Assembly: GCA_902827205.1 (NCBI GenBank)
Contig: LR792634.1
Span: 744,001 to 808,000 of the forward strand
DNA length: 64,000 nucleotides
Reading direction: 5' to 3'
From: Methanocaldococcus lauensis
Lineage (GTDB): Archaea > AGJL01 > Methanococci > Methanococcales > Methanocaldococcaceae
The position numbers and the translations under genes were made by a program. Under the pieces are notes generated by a model, which saw only the letters and a list, made by a program, of their open reading frames with translations, ran no database searches and was not told the DNA's origin. Shown here in pieces: positions 29,620 to 40,599 of this stretch (the stretch's first letter is position 1; the number at the start of each line of letters is the position of its first letter).

Positions 29620-30558
29620 TTATACACTCTCTAACATATCCTCTTCACTCAATCCTTCTAATTCAATCATATTTTTTAATCTTTCAGTTATGATGTTTAG
29701 GCATTTATCAACTGTTTCACTGATTTTTATATTCTCAATTACTGGTACTCCTTTCTTTTTTGCAGTTTCAACCATATATTCGTTTATTATCCTTATAATT
29801 TTAAAATATCTTAAATATCTTTCAGTAGGTCTGCTTGATACTCTACCTCTTGCATAAAATCTCATTTTGTGTAATTTCTCATCATAGATTGTTAGCATAA
29901 TAAAAATAATATGTGGATTTTCTAAATAATTATCTTTTAAAAGTGTTGGAACTAAGTGAGTCCCTTCAATAATTACACTCTGCCCTTCGAGTAAGCATCT
30001 ATTTATAACTCCCTCAACACCAGTTAATACAGCTTCAGAATGTCTCTCAAAACCTTTTATATATTTAGTTTTGTTATCTTCTTCATAATTATCTTTTAAA
30101 ACTTTCCAAGCTGTATAACTTGACTCGTAAAGTGTTGGTATTAAATCTCTTGAAATTACTTTTCTCATAACCTCTCTTATTGAATCTGTCCCTATTACAC
30201 TCGATATTCCTAATCTTGATGCTATTTCAAAGGCTATTGTAGAAGTTCCTACCCCACTAGCTCCGCCTATTAAAATAACTATTGGTCTTCTACCTAAAAC
30301 CATTCTCCAAAGTAAATATTTTTTAGCAACTTCATCATAATTTTTTGATATTAAATAGTAATAAACTCTCCTTCTAAGTTCTGCCTTATCAATAACTTTA
30401 ATATTCTCTTTTTTAAGCATTTCATATATGTCCCATGCTATTCTATATGCAATACTTGGTTTTAAACCTGCCGCCATTAAAGACCTTGCAAGGATACCCT
30501 TTGAAAATGGCATTTCATAGGATTTTCCTCTAACAACTATATCATTTTGCAAATCCAT
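29620..30558 (-). CDS. pgk2: 2-phosphoglycerate kinase
   Basis: About 312 residues. The N-terminal part resembles an ATP-cone ([22 protein letters not shown]), followed by a P-loop kinase domain with [10 protein letters not shown] near residue 100 and [10 protein letters not shown]. It phosphorylates 2-phosphoglycerate to 2,3-diphosphoglycerate, the first step to cyclic 2,3-diphosphoglycerate, a thermoprotective solute in methanogens. GGTGG is 4 nt before the ATG at 30558; the ATG at 30561 is an alternative. It is the last gene of a run with the DUF2100-like and cyclodeaminase genes. Confidence 0.9.
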   Translation of the reverse strand: MDLQNDIVVRGKSYEMPFSKGILARSLMAAGLKPSIAYRIAWDIYEMLKKENIKVIDKAELRRRVYYYLISKNYDEVAKKYLLWRMVLGRRPIVILIGGASGVGTSTIAFEIASRLGISSVIGTDSIREVMRKVISRDLIPTLYESSYTAWKVLKDNYEEDNKTKYIKGFERHSEAVLTGVEGVINRCLLEGQSVIIEGTHLVPTLLKDNYLENPHIIFIMLTIYDEKLHKMRFYARGRVSSRPTERYLRYFKIIRIINEYMVETAKKKGVPVIENIKISETVDKCLNIITERLKNMIELEGLSEEDMLESV

Positions 30559-30580
30559 CATTCCACCAAGTTACTCAAAT

Positions 30581-31231
30581 TTAATCTAAAATTTCATCAG
30601 CCTCTATTTTTTCAGCGTTGTAAAGTTTTTTAGCCCTTAAATATAATAATTCGTCTTTTTCATCATTAACTACTACATAAACTTTATTTATATTGTAATT
30701 TTTAATAAATCTCTCAATATTTTTCTTAGTAATTTCAATTTTTTTCTTTAATCCTTCTAACGCATTTTCTGGAATCCCTATTTTTCTCATATCTTCAATG
30801 TCTAACATTCCCTCAGTGCAAACAACCTTTAAATTAGGATTTTTATTTTTTAATTTTTTGAATAGTTTTTTATTTGAGACAATATATAATGCATCTTCAC
30901 TAATCTCTTTCTCCTCTAACTCAAACCCAAAGTTAGATAAAACTCTATTAAGATGTTCTTGACATTTTAGAATTAATTTACAGAATTCTTTTGCTTCATC
31001 TTCATTCAATTCATGCTTCGGAGCTTTTTTATATAAAAAATCATCCGCCTCCAATAGTTGATAAATTGCCTTTTTAAACTCTTCAACATTTATTTTTCCG
31101 GGTTTTACATCTTTGTAAGACATTTTTAGATCTGATTTTTTTTCAATTTTAACATTAACCTTCTCTTTTTTTAGTTTTGATATTGTGGATATTCCCTTTC
31201 TTATTAATTCTTTTGAGTATTTATCTCTCAT
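30581..31231 (-). CDS. Methanogen conserved protein, DUF2100-like
   Basis: 216 residues, basic and Lys-rich, with no membrane segment. The C-terminal half has alternating strands and helices ([54 protein letters not shown]) that suggest a Rossmann-like or Toprim-like fold, but no catalytic motif is clear. I recall a family of this type (DUF2100) confined to methanogens. Its ATGA start overlaps the cyclodeaminase stop by 4 nt, and pgk2 follows after 22 nt, so the three form an operon. Confidence 0.62.
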   Translation of the reverse strand: MRDKYSKELIRKGISTISKLKKEKVNVKIEKKSDLKMSYKDVKPGKINVEEFKKAIYQLLEADDFLYKKAPKHELNEDEAKEFCKLILKCQEHLNRVLSNFGFELEEKEISEDALYIVSNKKLFKKLKNKNPNLKVVCTEGMLDIEDMRKIGIPENALEGLKKKIEITKKNIERFIKNYNINKVYVVVNDEKDELLYLRAKKLYNAEKIEADEILD

Positions 31232-32499
31232 TGTCTCCCCTTATCTTTATCTTCTTTTTCTTTCTCTAATTTCTCCAACTCTTCAACTAACATTGGTAAA
31301 AAGACACCAATATCTGTAACTATTCCTAATGCCTGAGAAGTTCCTCTATCCATCAATTTTGTAACTACTGCTGGATTTATATCTACACAAATTGTCTTAA
31401 CCCAAGATGGTAGAAGGTTTCCAGTAGCAATTGAGTGTAGCATTGTAGAGAGCATTAAAACCATATCCTTTCCTTTTAAGAGTTCTCTCATTTTTTCTTG
31501 TGCCTTAACAACATCTGTAATTACATCTGGTAATGGACCATCATCTCTAATACTACCTGCCAATACATAGGGAACATTATTTTTTATACATTCATACATA
31601 ACTCCTCTATTTAAAATACCCTGCTCAACAGCATCTTTTATACTTCCTGCCCTCATTATAACATTTATAGCCCTTAAATGATGACTATGCCCTCCTGGAA
31701 CACTCTTTCCAGTTTTTAGATCTACTCCTAAGGAAGTTCCATACAATACACTCTCTATATCATGAGTTGCTAAGGCATTTCCAGCAAACAGTGCTTGAAC
31801 ATAACCCATTCTTATTAATTTAGCTAAAGCCCACCCAGCTCCTGTGTGTATAATTGCTGGGCCTCCAACTACTACTATTCCTCCTTTTCCTGTCTTTCTA
31901 TACTTTTCTCTAATTTCATACATTTCTTTTGCTATTCTCCTAATTATTGTCTCTTTTGGCTTTTCTGAAGAAGCTTCTGATTTCATAAATTCAAATAATC
32001 CGCCAGATTCTCTTGGCTTTTCTGGTGGAATTACTCTAACTCCTTTATGGCCAACAACAACTAAATCTCCTTTTTTAATATTTCTAATGGTTTTTACTTC
32101 TGCTCTCATTTTGTCAGGATAAACTACAATAGCCCCATCCATTTTTTGATTCTCTACCTCTATCCACTTTCCTCTAAATCTAATAAAGGTTTTGTGATTA
32201 GTTGTTGAATAAAAACCCTCTGGTAAAACCATATCTTTTTCAGCAGGCTGTAACTCAACTTCTTCAATTTCAGGAATCTCAGCCCCTAAATCCTTTAATT
32301 CACTTAAAATTTCATCTACATGTTTTTCGTCCTTACCAATAACCAATATTTTTGCATAACTTGGATCAGTTTTTCTCTTACCAATTTCAAATTCTAAAAC
32401 TTTGTAATCTCCGCCCATTTCTAAGATTTTATCAAAAACTTTAGGTAAAATTAAACTATCAATAATATGTCCCTTTAATTCAATTTCTCTCATAAACAT
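31228..32499 (-). CDS. Archaeal ornithine cyclodeaminase (LOR/SDH-domain type)
   Basis: 423 residues. The N-terminal domain ([18 protein letters not shown]) is the LOR/SDH bifunctional-enzyme conserved region. The C-terminal Rossmann-like domain contains [45 protein letters not shown] and [16 protein letters not shown] Methanococcus relative was characterised as an NAD-dependent ornithine cyclodeaminase giving proline and ammonia, unrelated to the bacterial type. The start at 32499 has GGGA 7 nt upstream; an ATG two codons in is possible. It leads an operon with the DUF2100-like gene and pgk2. Confidence 0.85.
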   Translation of the reverse strand: MFMREIELKGHIIDSLILPKVFDKILEMGGDYKVLEFEIGKRKTDPSYAKILVIGKDEKHVDEILSELKDLGAEIPEIEEVELQPAEKDMVLPEGFYSTTNHKTFIRFRGKWIEVENQKMDGAIVVYPDKMRAEVKTIRNIKKGDLVVVGHKGVRVIPPEKPRESGGLFEFMKSEASSEKPKETIIRRIAKEMYEIREKYRKTGKGGIVVVGGPAIIHTGAGWALAKLIRMGYVQALFAGNALATHDIESVLYGTSLGVDLKTGKSVPGGHSHHLRAINVIMRAGSIKDAVEQGILNRGVMYECIKNNVPYVLAGSIRDDGPLPDVITDVVKAQEKMRELLKGKDMVLMLSTMLHSIATGNLLPSWVKTICVDINPAVVTKLMDRGTSQALGIVTDIGVFLPMLVEELEKLEKEKEDKDKGRQ

Positions 32500-32634
32500 A
32501 ATAAATCCCTCTTGTTATTTTTTAAATTAATAAAAAGTAATTATTGTCAAACTAATATTTTAACCATCTGTTTTTATAGTTAAATCCAAATATTTAAATT
32601 ATTATATGATAAAAATTAATAAAAATAGAATTAA

Positions 32635-33930
32635 TTATAATAAAAATTCCTCTATTTTTTCTGATAGAGTATCAAATATCCAGTTAAATTTATTATCGTC
32701 CTTTTCTAATAAAGTTACTCTAAATCCGTTAAGTTGTGAGCAGAAAGATGTTAGAGGAACTACACAGATTCCAGTAGATGCTAATAAATAATATACAAAT
32801 TTTTTATCAATATTTACATTTTTTGTATAAGAATTTATAAATTCTTTCAATTTTTCATTTTTTATTTTTATTGAGTTGTTTCCATTTAAATACTTATCTT
32901 CGAACACTATAGACATATAAAATGCTCCATTTGCCTTATTTGCTATAATTCCATCAATGTCTTTTAATTTTTTATATGCAGTATTTGATCTCTTCTCATA
33001 AAATTTATTTCTCTCATTTATGTATTTTTTATAATTTTTATGACCCATAATTTTTGGAATAGCCATTTGTGGTAATGTGGTAGAACAAACTTCTATCAAT
33101 TTAGACCTATAAATACTATCAACATATTTTTTAAATTCCTCATCCTTGTCAGCGTTGTAAATTTCAATCCATCCACATCTCGCTCCAGGCCACGGGATTT
33201 CCTTAGATATTCCTTTTAAAGATATTCCACAAACATCGTCTATAATTTCGCATAATGAATAATGTTTTTTTCCATTATAAACTAAGTTACAGTATATTTC
33301 ATCGCAAATAATAAATAAATCATACTCATTTGCTAAATCAACTATATTATCTAAAATTTTCTTTGGATATACTGCTCCTGTTGGGTTATCAGGATTTATT
33401 ATTAAAATTCCACTAACTGCAGGATTATACTTAATCCTCTTCTCTAAATCGTCAATGTCTGGATACCAATAGTTGTAAGGGTCTAAAAAGTAAGTTACTG
33501 GTGGAGAGCCTGCATGAGAACCTTCAGCAGAGGAATGTGTTGAATATGATGGAGATGGGTTTATAACTCTAACCTGCCTCTTCAATAAACTATAAATCTT
33601 TGCTATAGCATCACCTAATCCATTAAAAAATATAATATCCTCTGCTGTAATTTGAACTCCTCCTTTTTTATTTGTCTGTTCTGCTAAGAATTCTCGTGTT
33701 TCTAATAACCCCTTAGTAGGACAGTATGCATAGGATTCATCATTTTTAACAATCTCCACTATAATATCTTTAATCCAATCTGGAATTTTCTCTCCTTTAG
33801 CTACAGGATCTCCAATGTTTTCCCATGTTATATTTATTCCAAACTTTTCTATTTTTTTTGCTATATCTACAATCTCTCTAATTTCATAACTTAACTCCTT
33901 AGCTCCTACATCTATTATTGGATTTCTCAT
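32635..33930 (-). CDS. Class I PLP-dependent aminotransferase
   Basis: 431 residues, fold type I. Visible are WENIGDPVAKGEKIP near the start, the glycine-rich FFNGLGDAIAKIY, NPSPSYSTHSSAEGS, INPDNPTGAVYP, ICDEIYCNLVY and the PLP-lysine region SLKGISKEIPWPGARCGW, with an Arg for the substrate carboxylate. It resembles the alanine/aspartate aminotransferase group and in M. jannaschii is a paralogue named as a putative aminotransferase. The substrate is not decided by sequence. It has its own promoter region, shared divergently with the tRNA thiolase gene. Confidence 0.88.
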   Translation of the reverse strand: MRNPIIDVGAKELSYEIREIVDIAKKIEKFGINITWENIGDPVAKGEKIPDWIKDIIVEIVKNDESYAYCPTKGLLETREFLAEQTNKKGGVQITAEDIIFFNGLGDAIAKIYSLLKRQVRVINPSPSYSTHSSAEGSHAGSPPVTYFLDPYNYWYPDIDDLEKRIKYNPAVSGILIINPDNPTGAVYPKKILDNIVDLANEYDLFIICDEIYCNLVYNGKKHYSLCEIIDDVCGISLKGISKEIPWPGARCGWIEIYNADKDEEFKKYVDSIYRSKLIEVCSTTLPQMAIPKIMGHKNYKKYINERNKFYEKRSNTAYKKLKDIDGIIANKANGAFYMSIVFEDKYLNGNNSIKIKNEKLKEFINSYTKNVNIDKKFVYYLLASTGICVVPLTSFCSQLNGFRVTLLEKDDNKFNWIFDTLSEKIEEFLL

Positions 33931-34111
33931 AGTTTCATCTCATAAAATGGAACTCTATTTTTTGTAAATTATTGGATGATTCTCCAATTTATAGTTTTGA
34001 TATATAAACTTTATCCTTAAAATAGAACTCCTTTTTTATAGAGTCAAATTAATATAAATAACTGTTTAAAATAAAATAAAGATTTAAGAATTTAATGATT
34101 GTGGTGAAATT

Positions 34112-35008
34112 ATGACTAAATGTAAATTTTGCGATAAGGAAAGTTATGTAAAATTAAAATCTCCAAAAATTCACTTATGTAAAGAGCATTTTATTGAATA
34201 TTTTGAAAATAAGGTTGAAAAGTCCATAAAAAAATATAATATGCTAAACAAAGATGAAAAAATTTTAGTATCTGTCTCTGGTGGAAAGGATGGACACGCG
34301 GCCGCGTGGGTTTTAAAAAAATTAGGATATAACATTGAATTATTTCATATAAATTTAGGAATTAAAGGATTTTCTGAAAGTTCTCTAAAGGCCGTTGAGG
34401 AGTTGGCAGAAAAGTTAAATGTTCCTTTACATATAATTAATTTAAAAGATATTACTGGAAAAACTTTAGAAGATATAAGAGGAAAAAAATGTTCAATATG
34501 TGGGATAACTAAAAGATATTTAATGAATAAATTTGGTTATGAACATGGATTTGATGTTATAGTTACAGGACATAATTTAGATGATGAAGTGTCATTTATT
34601 TTAAATAATATTTTAAATTGGAACATTAGATATTTAGGAAAACATGAGCCAGTTCTCCTAGCTCACAATAAGTTCTTAAAAAAGGTTAAAATATTTTTTG
34701 AGATAGAAGAGGATTTAATTTTAAAGTATGCTGAGGCAGAAAATATTCCATTTACAACAGTTAAATGTAGATTTGCAGAAAAGGCAATAACTTTAAAGCA
34801 TAGAGAATACTTCAATGAATTAGAAAAATTAAGACCTAATATAAAGTATCAATTTTTATCTGGTTATATGAAAAATAGACATATTTTTAAATGCGAAGAA
34901 GATGAGAATTTTGAATTTAGAGAGTGTGAAATTTGCGGAATGACTTCTGCTGGAAGAATCTGCTCATTCTGCAGAGTTTGGAAACTTTATAAGAAAAATA
35001 AAAAATAA
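34112..35008 (+). CDS. tRNA thiolation enzyme of the Ncs6/TtuA family
   Basis: 298 residues. An N-terminal zinc finger (CKFCDKES...HLCKEHF) precedes a PP-loop ATP pyrophosphatase, [12 protein letters not shown] near residue 55. A CSICG motif at about 131 and TGHNLDDE follow, as in TtuA/Ncs6, which bind a 4Fe-4S cluster for sulfur transfer. A C-terminal zinc finger (CEICGMTS...CSFC) closes the protein. These enzymes make 2-thiouridine at U34 or 5-methyl-2-thiouridine at U54; which one is not clear here. Start after GTGGTGAAATT. Confidence 0.88.
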   Translation: MTKCKFCDKESYVKLKSPKIHLCKEHFIEYFENKVEKSIKKYNMLNKDEKILVSVSGGKDGHAAAWVLKKLGYNIELFHINLGIKGFSESSLKAVEELAEKLNVPLHIINLKDITGKTLEDIRGKKCSICGITKRYLMNKFGYEHGFDVIVTGHNLDDEVSFILNNILNWNIRYLGKHEPVLLAHNKFLKKVKIFFEIEEDLILKYAEAENIPFTTVKCRFAEKAITLKHREYFNELEKLRPNIKYQFLSGYMKNRHIFKCEEDENFEFRECEICGMTSAGRICSFCRVWKLYKKNKK

Positions 35009-35021
35009 TTGTTATTTTAAA

Positions 35022-35705
35022 TTATTTAAAAGCACTCATTAATGTCCAAGCCTCTTTTCCACTTATAAAAGCTCTATTAACTAATCTCTTAAAAATAATT
35101 TTACAAAGTTCTTTTTTATGCTCAGGAATTTTTTCATTTTTATCTATAAATTCATTAAACTTTTTTATTAACAATTCCTTATCTTCTTTTGAAGCCTCCC
35201 TCATTTTTATATCTAAAAATCTATTTTCAACTTTTTTTGTATAAATTTCATATAAGATAACTGCCACAGCGTGAGATAAATTCATTATTGGATATTTTTT
35301 AGATGTAGGAATAGAAACTAATAAGTCACATTTATCAATTTCTTCATTTCTTAATCCGTCATCTTCTCTACCAAAAACAATTCCTATATTTCCTTTTATA
35401 TTTAAAATTTTATCAGATAATTCTTTTGGAGTTATAGGAACTCTCTTTAAATTTCTATCTCCTCCTCTTGCTCCCGAAGTAGCAATAACAAAATCCAAAT
35501 CTTTTATTGCTTCATCAAAACTTTCATAAAATTTAGCATTGTCCAATATTTCTTTTGCATGAACAGCCATCATATATGCCTCATCATTTATAATATTTCT
35601 ATTTCCAACTATTCTAAGATCCTCAAAATCAAAATTCATCATAATTCTTGCAATACTTCCAACATTTCCACTGTATTTAGGATTTACTAATATAACTGAA
35701 ATCAT
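35022..35705 (-). CDS. TrmJ-family SPOUT RNA 2'-O-methyltransferase
   Basis: 227 residues. The N terminus ISVILVNPKYSGNVGSIARIMMNF and the knotted SAM site GIVFGREDDGLRNEEI...VSIPTSKKYPIMNLSHAVAVILYEI are those of the TrmJ/LasT group. The family methylates the ribose of residue 32 in tRNA. The N-terminal Asn (NVGS) and Arg (IARIM) used in catalysis are in place. It is followed at its start side by the HTH gene (6 nt) in an operon with nob1. Confidence 0.86.
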   Translation of the reverse strand: MISVILVNPKYSGNVGSIARIMMNFDFEDLRIVGNRNIINDEAYMMAVHAKEILDNAKFYESFDEAIKDLDFVIATSGARGGDRNLKRVPITPKELSDKILNIKGNIGIVFGREDDGLRNEEIDKCDLLVSIPTSKKYPIMNLSHAVAVILYEIYTKKVENRFLDIKMREASKEDKELLIKKFNEFIDKNEKIPEHKKELCKIIFKRLVNRAFISGKEAWTLMSAFK

Positions 35706-35711
35706 TTTATA

Positions 35712-36086
35712 TCACTTTATTGACTTTTTTAATTTATAATAGTGATATTCCACCGTTTTTAAATTTAACCCAGTAATTTTCGCAATTTCTTCTGGCTTTT
35801 TATCTAAATACTTTTTAACAATTTTATCTACATTTGTAGGCCTTCCAGTCTTTGGAGATATAGGAATTACTTCAACATCTACTCCTTCCAATGCCTTTAT
35901 AATTTTCTTAGAAGACCTCTTATACTTTGACTTTGGTAAATATATCTTTTTAGGCTCGCAATTCTCTAACAATGCTATTGCTACATCTCTATCTAACTCT
36001 AAATTAATATAAATTTCATCTACATTTTCACAGTTTTTAATTTTCTCAATTAGTTCTTCTTTTGTTTTAGCCCTTAACTCTTTCAT
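35712..36086 (-). CDS. Small HTH protein, DUF1699-like
   Basis: 124 residues. The N-terminal two-thirds (IYINLELDRDVAIALLENCEPKKIYLPKSKYKR) resemble DUF1699, and the C-terminal part (KKPEEIAKITGLNLKTVEYHYYKLKKS) is a clear helix-turn-helix. It is probably a DNA- or RNA-binding regulator. It lies between nob1 and trmJ in a tight operon (8 and 6 nt), which suggests a link to ribosome or tRNA maturation. The target is unknown. Confidence 0.7.
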   Translation of the reverse strand: MKELRAKTKEELIEKIKNCENVDEIYINLELDRDVAIALLENCEPKKIYLPKSKYKRSSKKIIKALEGVDVEVIPISPKTGRPTNVDKIVKKYLDKKPEEIAKITGLNLKTVEYHYYKLKKSIK

Positions 36087-36094
36087 AATTTATC

Positions 36095-36601
36095 CTATTT
36101 TTTCTTTTTTTTATTCTTTGATAATCTTGATTTTATCATTTTTCTTTTTAATGGACTTCCACAAATCTCACAGACATCTTCTTCAAAATCTATGGGATAC
36201 ATTTTTTTACAACCTTCACAAACCTTTCTCCAAACAAAATTTTTATTTGTTGGTTCGTAAATTATTCCTCTAACATCAATATTTAATTTTTTTGCCACAT
36301 TTTGAATTCCGTAATCGTCAGTATATAATATTCCCTTTAACTCCAACGCCAACGCTAAAATGCTAATATCTTCTTTAGATAAATTATCTCCTGTCTTTTT
36401 AACAGTATCTTCAACTATCTTTATATATTCTTTACTTGGAATTTTTATTTTTAGTTTTCCTAAATTTAAACTTTGGTCAACAATAACCTTCATTGACTCG
36501 ACTTCTTCCAAAACTTCTGGAGTTATATAATGCTCTCCTTCTTCTATAACTGGATTATATCCGTGAATTATTGCTGAGGCATCTAATACTTTAACTTTCA
36601 T
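36095..36601 (-). CDS. nob1: rRNA endonuclease Nob1 (PIN domain plus zinc ribbon)
   Basis: 168 residues. The PIN domain has conserved acids in LDASAIIHG near residue 6, ITPEVLEEVESM, SKEDISILALA and LYTDDYGIQNVA. A zinc ribbon (CEGCKKMY...CEICGSPL) and a Lys-rich tail follow. Nob1 cuts the 3' end of 16S rRNA from its precursor. The start is the ATG at 36601 after GTGG; an upstream ATG would add 12 hydrophobic residues and is rejected. It is divergent from trm5b. Confidence 0.92.
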   Translation of the reverse strand: MKVKVLDASAIIHGYNPVIEEGEHYITPEVLEEVESMKVIVDQSLNLGKLKIKIPSKEYIKIVEDTVKKTGDNLSKEDISILALALELKGILYTDDYGIQNVAKKLNIDVRGIIYEPTNKNFVWRKVCEGCKKMYPIDFEEDVCEICGSPLKRKMIKSRLSKNKKKKK

Positions 36602-36747
36602 GGTTCCACATTCTAAATAGCATAAAATAATACACACTTAAGCTATAATCTATATATAAAACTCAGCTATTGCATTATATAATAATATAATATAATTATT
36701 AAATTTATAAATAAAAAATAAATTATACATTAAAAAACGGTGAGAAA

Positions 36748-37761
36748 TTGGTTTTATGTGCAAAGGTCTATGCTAAAGAAGGAGAAAAAACAAGAAGATT
36801 ATTGTTAGAAAACAAATTGTTAAATAAAAATTACAAAATAGTAAAGGAGGGAGATTTTTTATATATTCCATTAAATGAAGAGAATTTAAAGAATATTAAT
36901 TTAAAAGATTTGATTCCAAATATTGAAATAGTTGAAAAAGATATAAAGAAAAAAGAGATTAAAAGAAAACCAAGTTTTAGAGAAGTTATATCAAAAAGAT
37001 TTAGAAAAGAGATTGATGAGGGATTAATTGCTTTATCTTATGATGTTATTGGTGATTTAGTAATTTTACAAATATCTGATAAAATTGATGAAAAAACGAG
37101 AAAGGAGATTGGAGAAATTGCATATAAATTAATTCCATGTAAAGGAGTTTTTAGAAGAAAAAGTGAAGTTAAGGGAGATTTTAGAGTTAGAGAGTTGGAG
37201 CATTTAGCGGGAGAGAATAGAACTCTAACACTACATAAAGAAAATGGCTATCGCTTATGGGTTGATATTGCGAAGGTTTATTTCTCTCCAAGATTAGGAG
37301 GGGAGAGGGCAAGAATTATGAAAAAAGTTTCTTTAGATGATGTGGTTGTTGATATGTTTGCAGGAGTTGGACCATTCTCAATTGCATGCAGAAACGCTAA
37401 AAAAATCTATGCCATAGATATAAATCCACATGCAATAGAGCTGTTAAAAAAGAATATAAAGTTAAATAAATTGGAGCATAAAATAATACCTATATTGAGT
37501 GATGTTAGAGAGGTTGATGTTAAAGGAAATAGAGTTATAATGAATTTGCCAAAATACTCCCATAAATTTATAGATAAAGCATTAGAAATAGTAAATGAGG
37601 GAGGAGTTATACATTACTACACCATTGGCTCTGACTTTAACGAGGCAATAAAGTTATTTGAAAAAAAATGTGATTGTAAAGTTTTAGAAAAGAGAATTGT
37701 CAAAAGTTATGCTCCAAGAGAGTATGTTTTAGCTTTAGACTTTAAAATTCTTAAAAAATAA
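36748..37761 (+). CDS. trm5b: tRNA (guanine-N1-)-methyltransferase Trm5b
   Basis: 337 residues starting with TTG at 36748, preceded by GGTGAGAAA. This matches the MPLCLK-type N terminus of the structurally solved M. jannaschii enzyme. Domain D1 is N-terminal; a D2 domain follows with FRKEIDEGLI and VFRRKSEVKGDFRVRELE; the class I SAM domain has VDMFAGVGPFSIA and catalytic MNLPKYSH (NLP). It makes m1G37 in tRNA with SAM, which prevents +1 frameshifting. rfcL follows 15 nt after its stop. Confidence 0.95.
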   Translation: MVLCAKVYAKEGEKTRRLLLENKLLNKNYKIVKEGDFLYIPLNEENLKNINLKDLIPNIEIVEKDIKKKEIKRKPSFREVISKRFRKEIDEGLIALSYDVIGDLVILQISDKIDEKTRKEIGEIAYKLIPCKGVFRRKSEVKGDFRVRELEHLAGENRTLTLHKENGYRLWVDIAKVYFSPRLGGERARIMKKVSLDDVVVDMFAGVGPFSIACRNAKKIYAIDINPHAIELLKKNIKLNKLEHKIIPILSDVREVDVKGNRVIMNLPKYSHKFIDKALEIVNEGGVIHYYTIGSDFNEAIKLFEKKCDCKVLEKRIVKSYAPREYVLALDFKILKK

Positions 37762-37776
37762 AGTTTAGGGATTTTT

Positions 37777-39258
37777 ATGTTAAGTTGGGTGGAAAAGTAT
37801 AGACCAAAATCATTAAAAGAAGTTGTTGGAAATGAAAAAGTTAAAGAAAAATTAAAAGGTTGGATTGAAAGTTATTTAAAAGGAGAAAAACCAAAACCAA
37901 TTTTGTTGGTAGGACCTCCAGGATGTGGAAAAACAACTTTAGCTTATGCTTTGGCAAATGATTATGGATTTGAAGTTATTGAATTAAATGCGAGTGATAA
38001 GAGAAATGCTTCAATTATAAAAAAGGTTGTAGGGCATGCGGCTACTTCATCTTCAATCTTTGGGAAGAAGTTTTTAATTATATTGGATGAGGTTGATGGT
38101 ATTTCAGGAAAAGAGGATGCTGGGGGAGTTTCTGAGCTAATAAAGGTTATAAAGAAGGCAAAGAATCCAATAATTTTAACTGCGAATGATGCCTATGCCA
38201 CATCAATAAGGAATCTTTTACCTTATGTTGAGATAATCCAATTAAACCCGTTAAATAAAACTTCTGTCTATAAAGTTCTAAAAAAGATAGCTGAAAAAGA
38301 GGGGCTTGATGTGGATGATAAGACATTAAAAATGATTGCTCAACATTCAGCTGGAGATTTGAGAAGTGCAATAAATGACTTAGAGGCTTTAGCTTTGTCT
38401 GGAGATTTGAGTTACGAAGCTGCCCAAAAACTTCCAGATAGAAAGAGAGAGGCAAATATATTTGATGCTTTGAGGATTATTTTAAAAACTACTCACTATG
38501 GGATAGCCACAACTGCATTGATGAATGTAGATGAAACACCAGATGTTATAATTGAATGGATTGCTGAAAATGTTCCAAAAGAGTATGAAAAGTTAGAAGA
38601 AGTGGAGAGGGCTTTTGAATATCTCTCAAAGGCAGATAGATATTTAGGTAGAGTGATGAGAAGGCAAAACTACGGCTTTTGGAAGTATGCAACGACATTA
38701 ATGACTGCTGGTGTTGCCCTATCAAAAGATGAAAAGTATAGAAAATGGACTCCATATAGTTATCCAAAGATTTTTAGGCTATTAACACAAACAAAGGCAG
38801 AGAGGGAGATATTAAATAAAATATTAAAGAAAATTGGTGAAAAAACACATACATCATCAAAGAGAGCAAGGTTTGACTTACAAATGCTAAAAGTAATTGC
38901 TAAAGAAAATCCATCTGTAGCTGCTGATTTAGTAGATTACTTTGAAATAAAGAAGGATGAGTTGAAAGTTTTAGTTGGTGATAGGTTAGCTTCTGAAATA
39001 TTAAAAATATTAAAAGAAAAGAAAAAATTAGAAAGAAAAAAGAAAAAAGAGAAAGAGAAATTAGAGAAAGAAAAGAAAAAAGAAGAAAAAGTTAAGGAAG
39101 AGCATCTAATTATACAACCTAAAGAAGTTAAAGAAAAAGAAAAAATAGATGAAAAACTAAAAGTTGAAGAAGAAAAAGAAACTAAAAAAGAGAATAAGAA
39201 AACTAAGAAAAAAGAAGAAAAAGGAAAACAACTAACTTTAGATGCTTTCTTCAAATAA
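37777..39258 (+). CDS. rfcL: Replication factor C large subunit
   Basis: 493 residues. N-terminal RFC box [15 protein letters not shown], Walker [10 protein letters not shown] near residue 46, Walker B LDEVDG, sensor 1 TAND. The collar domain lies at about 300-400. Residues after 410 are a long Lys/Glu-rich tail ending in [10 protein letters not shown], a PCNA-binding PIP box. RFC-L with RFC-S loads PCNA onto primed DNA. No intein is seen here, in contrast to polB nearby. The stop (39256-39258) directly abuts the stop of the decayed ATPase gene on the other strand. Confidence 0.95.
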   Translation: MLSWVEKYRPKSLKEVVGNEKVKEKLKGWIESYLKGEKPKPILLVGPPGCGKTTLAYALANDYGFEVIELNASDKRNASIIKKVVGHAATSSSIFGKKFLIILDEVDGISGKEDAGGVSELIKVIKKAKNPIILTANDAYATSIRNLLPYVEIIQLNPLNKTSVYKVLKKIAEKEGLDVDDKTLKMIAQHSAGDLRSAINDLEALALSGDLSYEAAQKLPDRKREANIFDALRIILKTTHYGIATTALMNVDETPDVIIEWIAENVPKEYEKLEEVERAFEYLSKADRYLGRVMRRQNYGFWKYATTLMTAGVALSKDEKYRKWTPYSYPKIFRLLTQTKAEREILNKILKKIGEKTHTSSKRARFDLQMLKVIAKENPSVAADLVDYFEIKKDELKVLVGDRLASEILKILKEKKKLERKKKKEKEKLEKEKKKEEKVKEEHLIIQPKEVKEKEKIDEKLKVEEEKETKKENKKTKKKEEKGKQLTLDAFFK

Positions 39259-40528
39259 CTATAACAGACACCATTTCCAAAGTGGAATAACTTTAACTTT
39301 AATATCTTCTTCAATAACATCATCTTCATAATCAAAAGTTATTAAAATTAAGTTATTACAATTTAATTTTTTTTCCAATTTTAACAAATTTTTTAACTTC
39401 TCTATCATAATTATCAAAGTTTAACTCATAACAAACATTTATTAAACATTTTATTTCTTCATCCTCTTTAATTAAAAATTTAATTAAAAAATCAACCTCT
39501 CCTATTGTGTCTTCGTAATAAAATATGTTTTCATTTTCAACAAAACCCCTCCTTCTCAGTTCAACGAAAACAGCATTTTCCAAATACTTTCCCTTAACCA
39601 TCGAATGTTTAATGTCAAAAATTCTAATAAATCCATTATCAATAATATATGGTTTAGATAAACTTTGATTTATCTCCTTCAAACTTTAAGAGAACTTTTT
39701 TAATGGAAAAACAAAATAACAATTATTGATACTCTAAATACTCATATAACGTATTTTTACTGACTTTTGTTCCTATTGATTTGAAATAATTAACTAACTT
39801 ATTTATAGAGACCTTTTTTGTATGATAGTTGATTAAAAATTTAATAAAAAGTTTCAATATTTGGATATTTTTATTTTATGTCTCTCTACAATATCCCTAA
39901 ATATGATTGTCCTTAAATACTCCCTCAGAATTTCTTCTCTATTTTCTTCTTCCATAACAACCTCTGGAAACCCCCCATAAGTTAAATAATCATCCAAATA
40001 CTTTAAAATTAACACCTTCTCTTGCTCAGTCAATATTTCATCAAACTCAAAGCCCATAAATCTTAAATATCCCTTAAATGATAAAGGAGATAACTCCACG
40101 CTTAAACTTCTACCTCTTAAAGCAATTTCCTTTGATAATAATTTAGAAGATGAACCAGTTAAATAAACATTATGTCCCTCCCTCTCAACTAATCTTTTTA
40201 TAACAATTTCCCAATTTTCAACTTCTTGTATTTCATCAAAAAAGAAGGTTATCTTTTCATTTGGATACATTTCTTTACCTACTTTTACAATTTCTTGGAG
40301 AGTTTTGATAGTTGGTGGAAAAATTCTATCATCATCTAATGGGAAGAATATGGATTTTTCAGTTTTTTTAAATAAATCAAAAAGTAATGATGTTTTTCCA
40401 GACCTTCTAATTCCAATAATAGATATTGCTTTATTAGTTTTAGGTAATTTTATATCTCTTGGAATCAGATGCATTTCTCTTTGTTGGTATTCTTTAATAA
40501 TCGCTTTTATGATGTCTCTTTCATCCAT
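39259..40528 (-). pseudogene. Decayed AAA ATPase gene (DUF4143 type)
   Basis: The minus strand encodes parts of one archaeal AAA+ATPase with a C-terminal DUF4143 nuclease-like domain. The first 224 codons (40528-39854) include Walker A GIRRSGKTS and FFFDEIQEVENW. After that, coding continues in other frames: ILKLFIKFLINYHTKKV (about 39860-39720), then a region near 39682-39356 (SKPYIIDNGFIRIFD, NIFYYEDTIGEVDFLIK), then LILITFDYEDDVIEE to the TAG at 39259-39261. That means at least three frameshifts, one in an A8 run near 39365, plus one in-frame stop. Such ATPases are often found decayed in Methanocaldococcus. Confidence 0.85.
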
Positions 40529-40530
40529 TC

Positions 40531-40550
40531 TTTCCCTATATATAGGGAAA
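40531..40550. promoter_or_regulatory. Perfect 20-bp palindrome with TATA core, just upstream of the decayed ATPase gene
   Basis: TTTCCCTATATATAGGGAAA, a perfect dyad ending 2 nt before the ATPase ATG at 40528. It includes a TATA-like core, and its right arm AGGGAAA can serve as the ribosome-binding site. It may be an autoregulatory operator or an RNA hairpin that hides the start. Confidence 0.6.
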
Positions 40551-40599
40551 GATATTTAATGTTTATGATTACCTACCGAACTGTTTAAAACCAAACATC

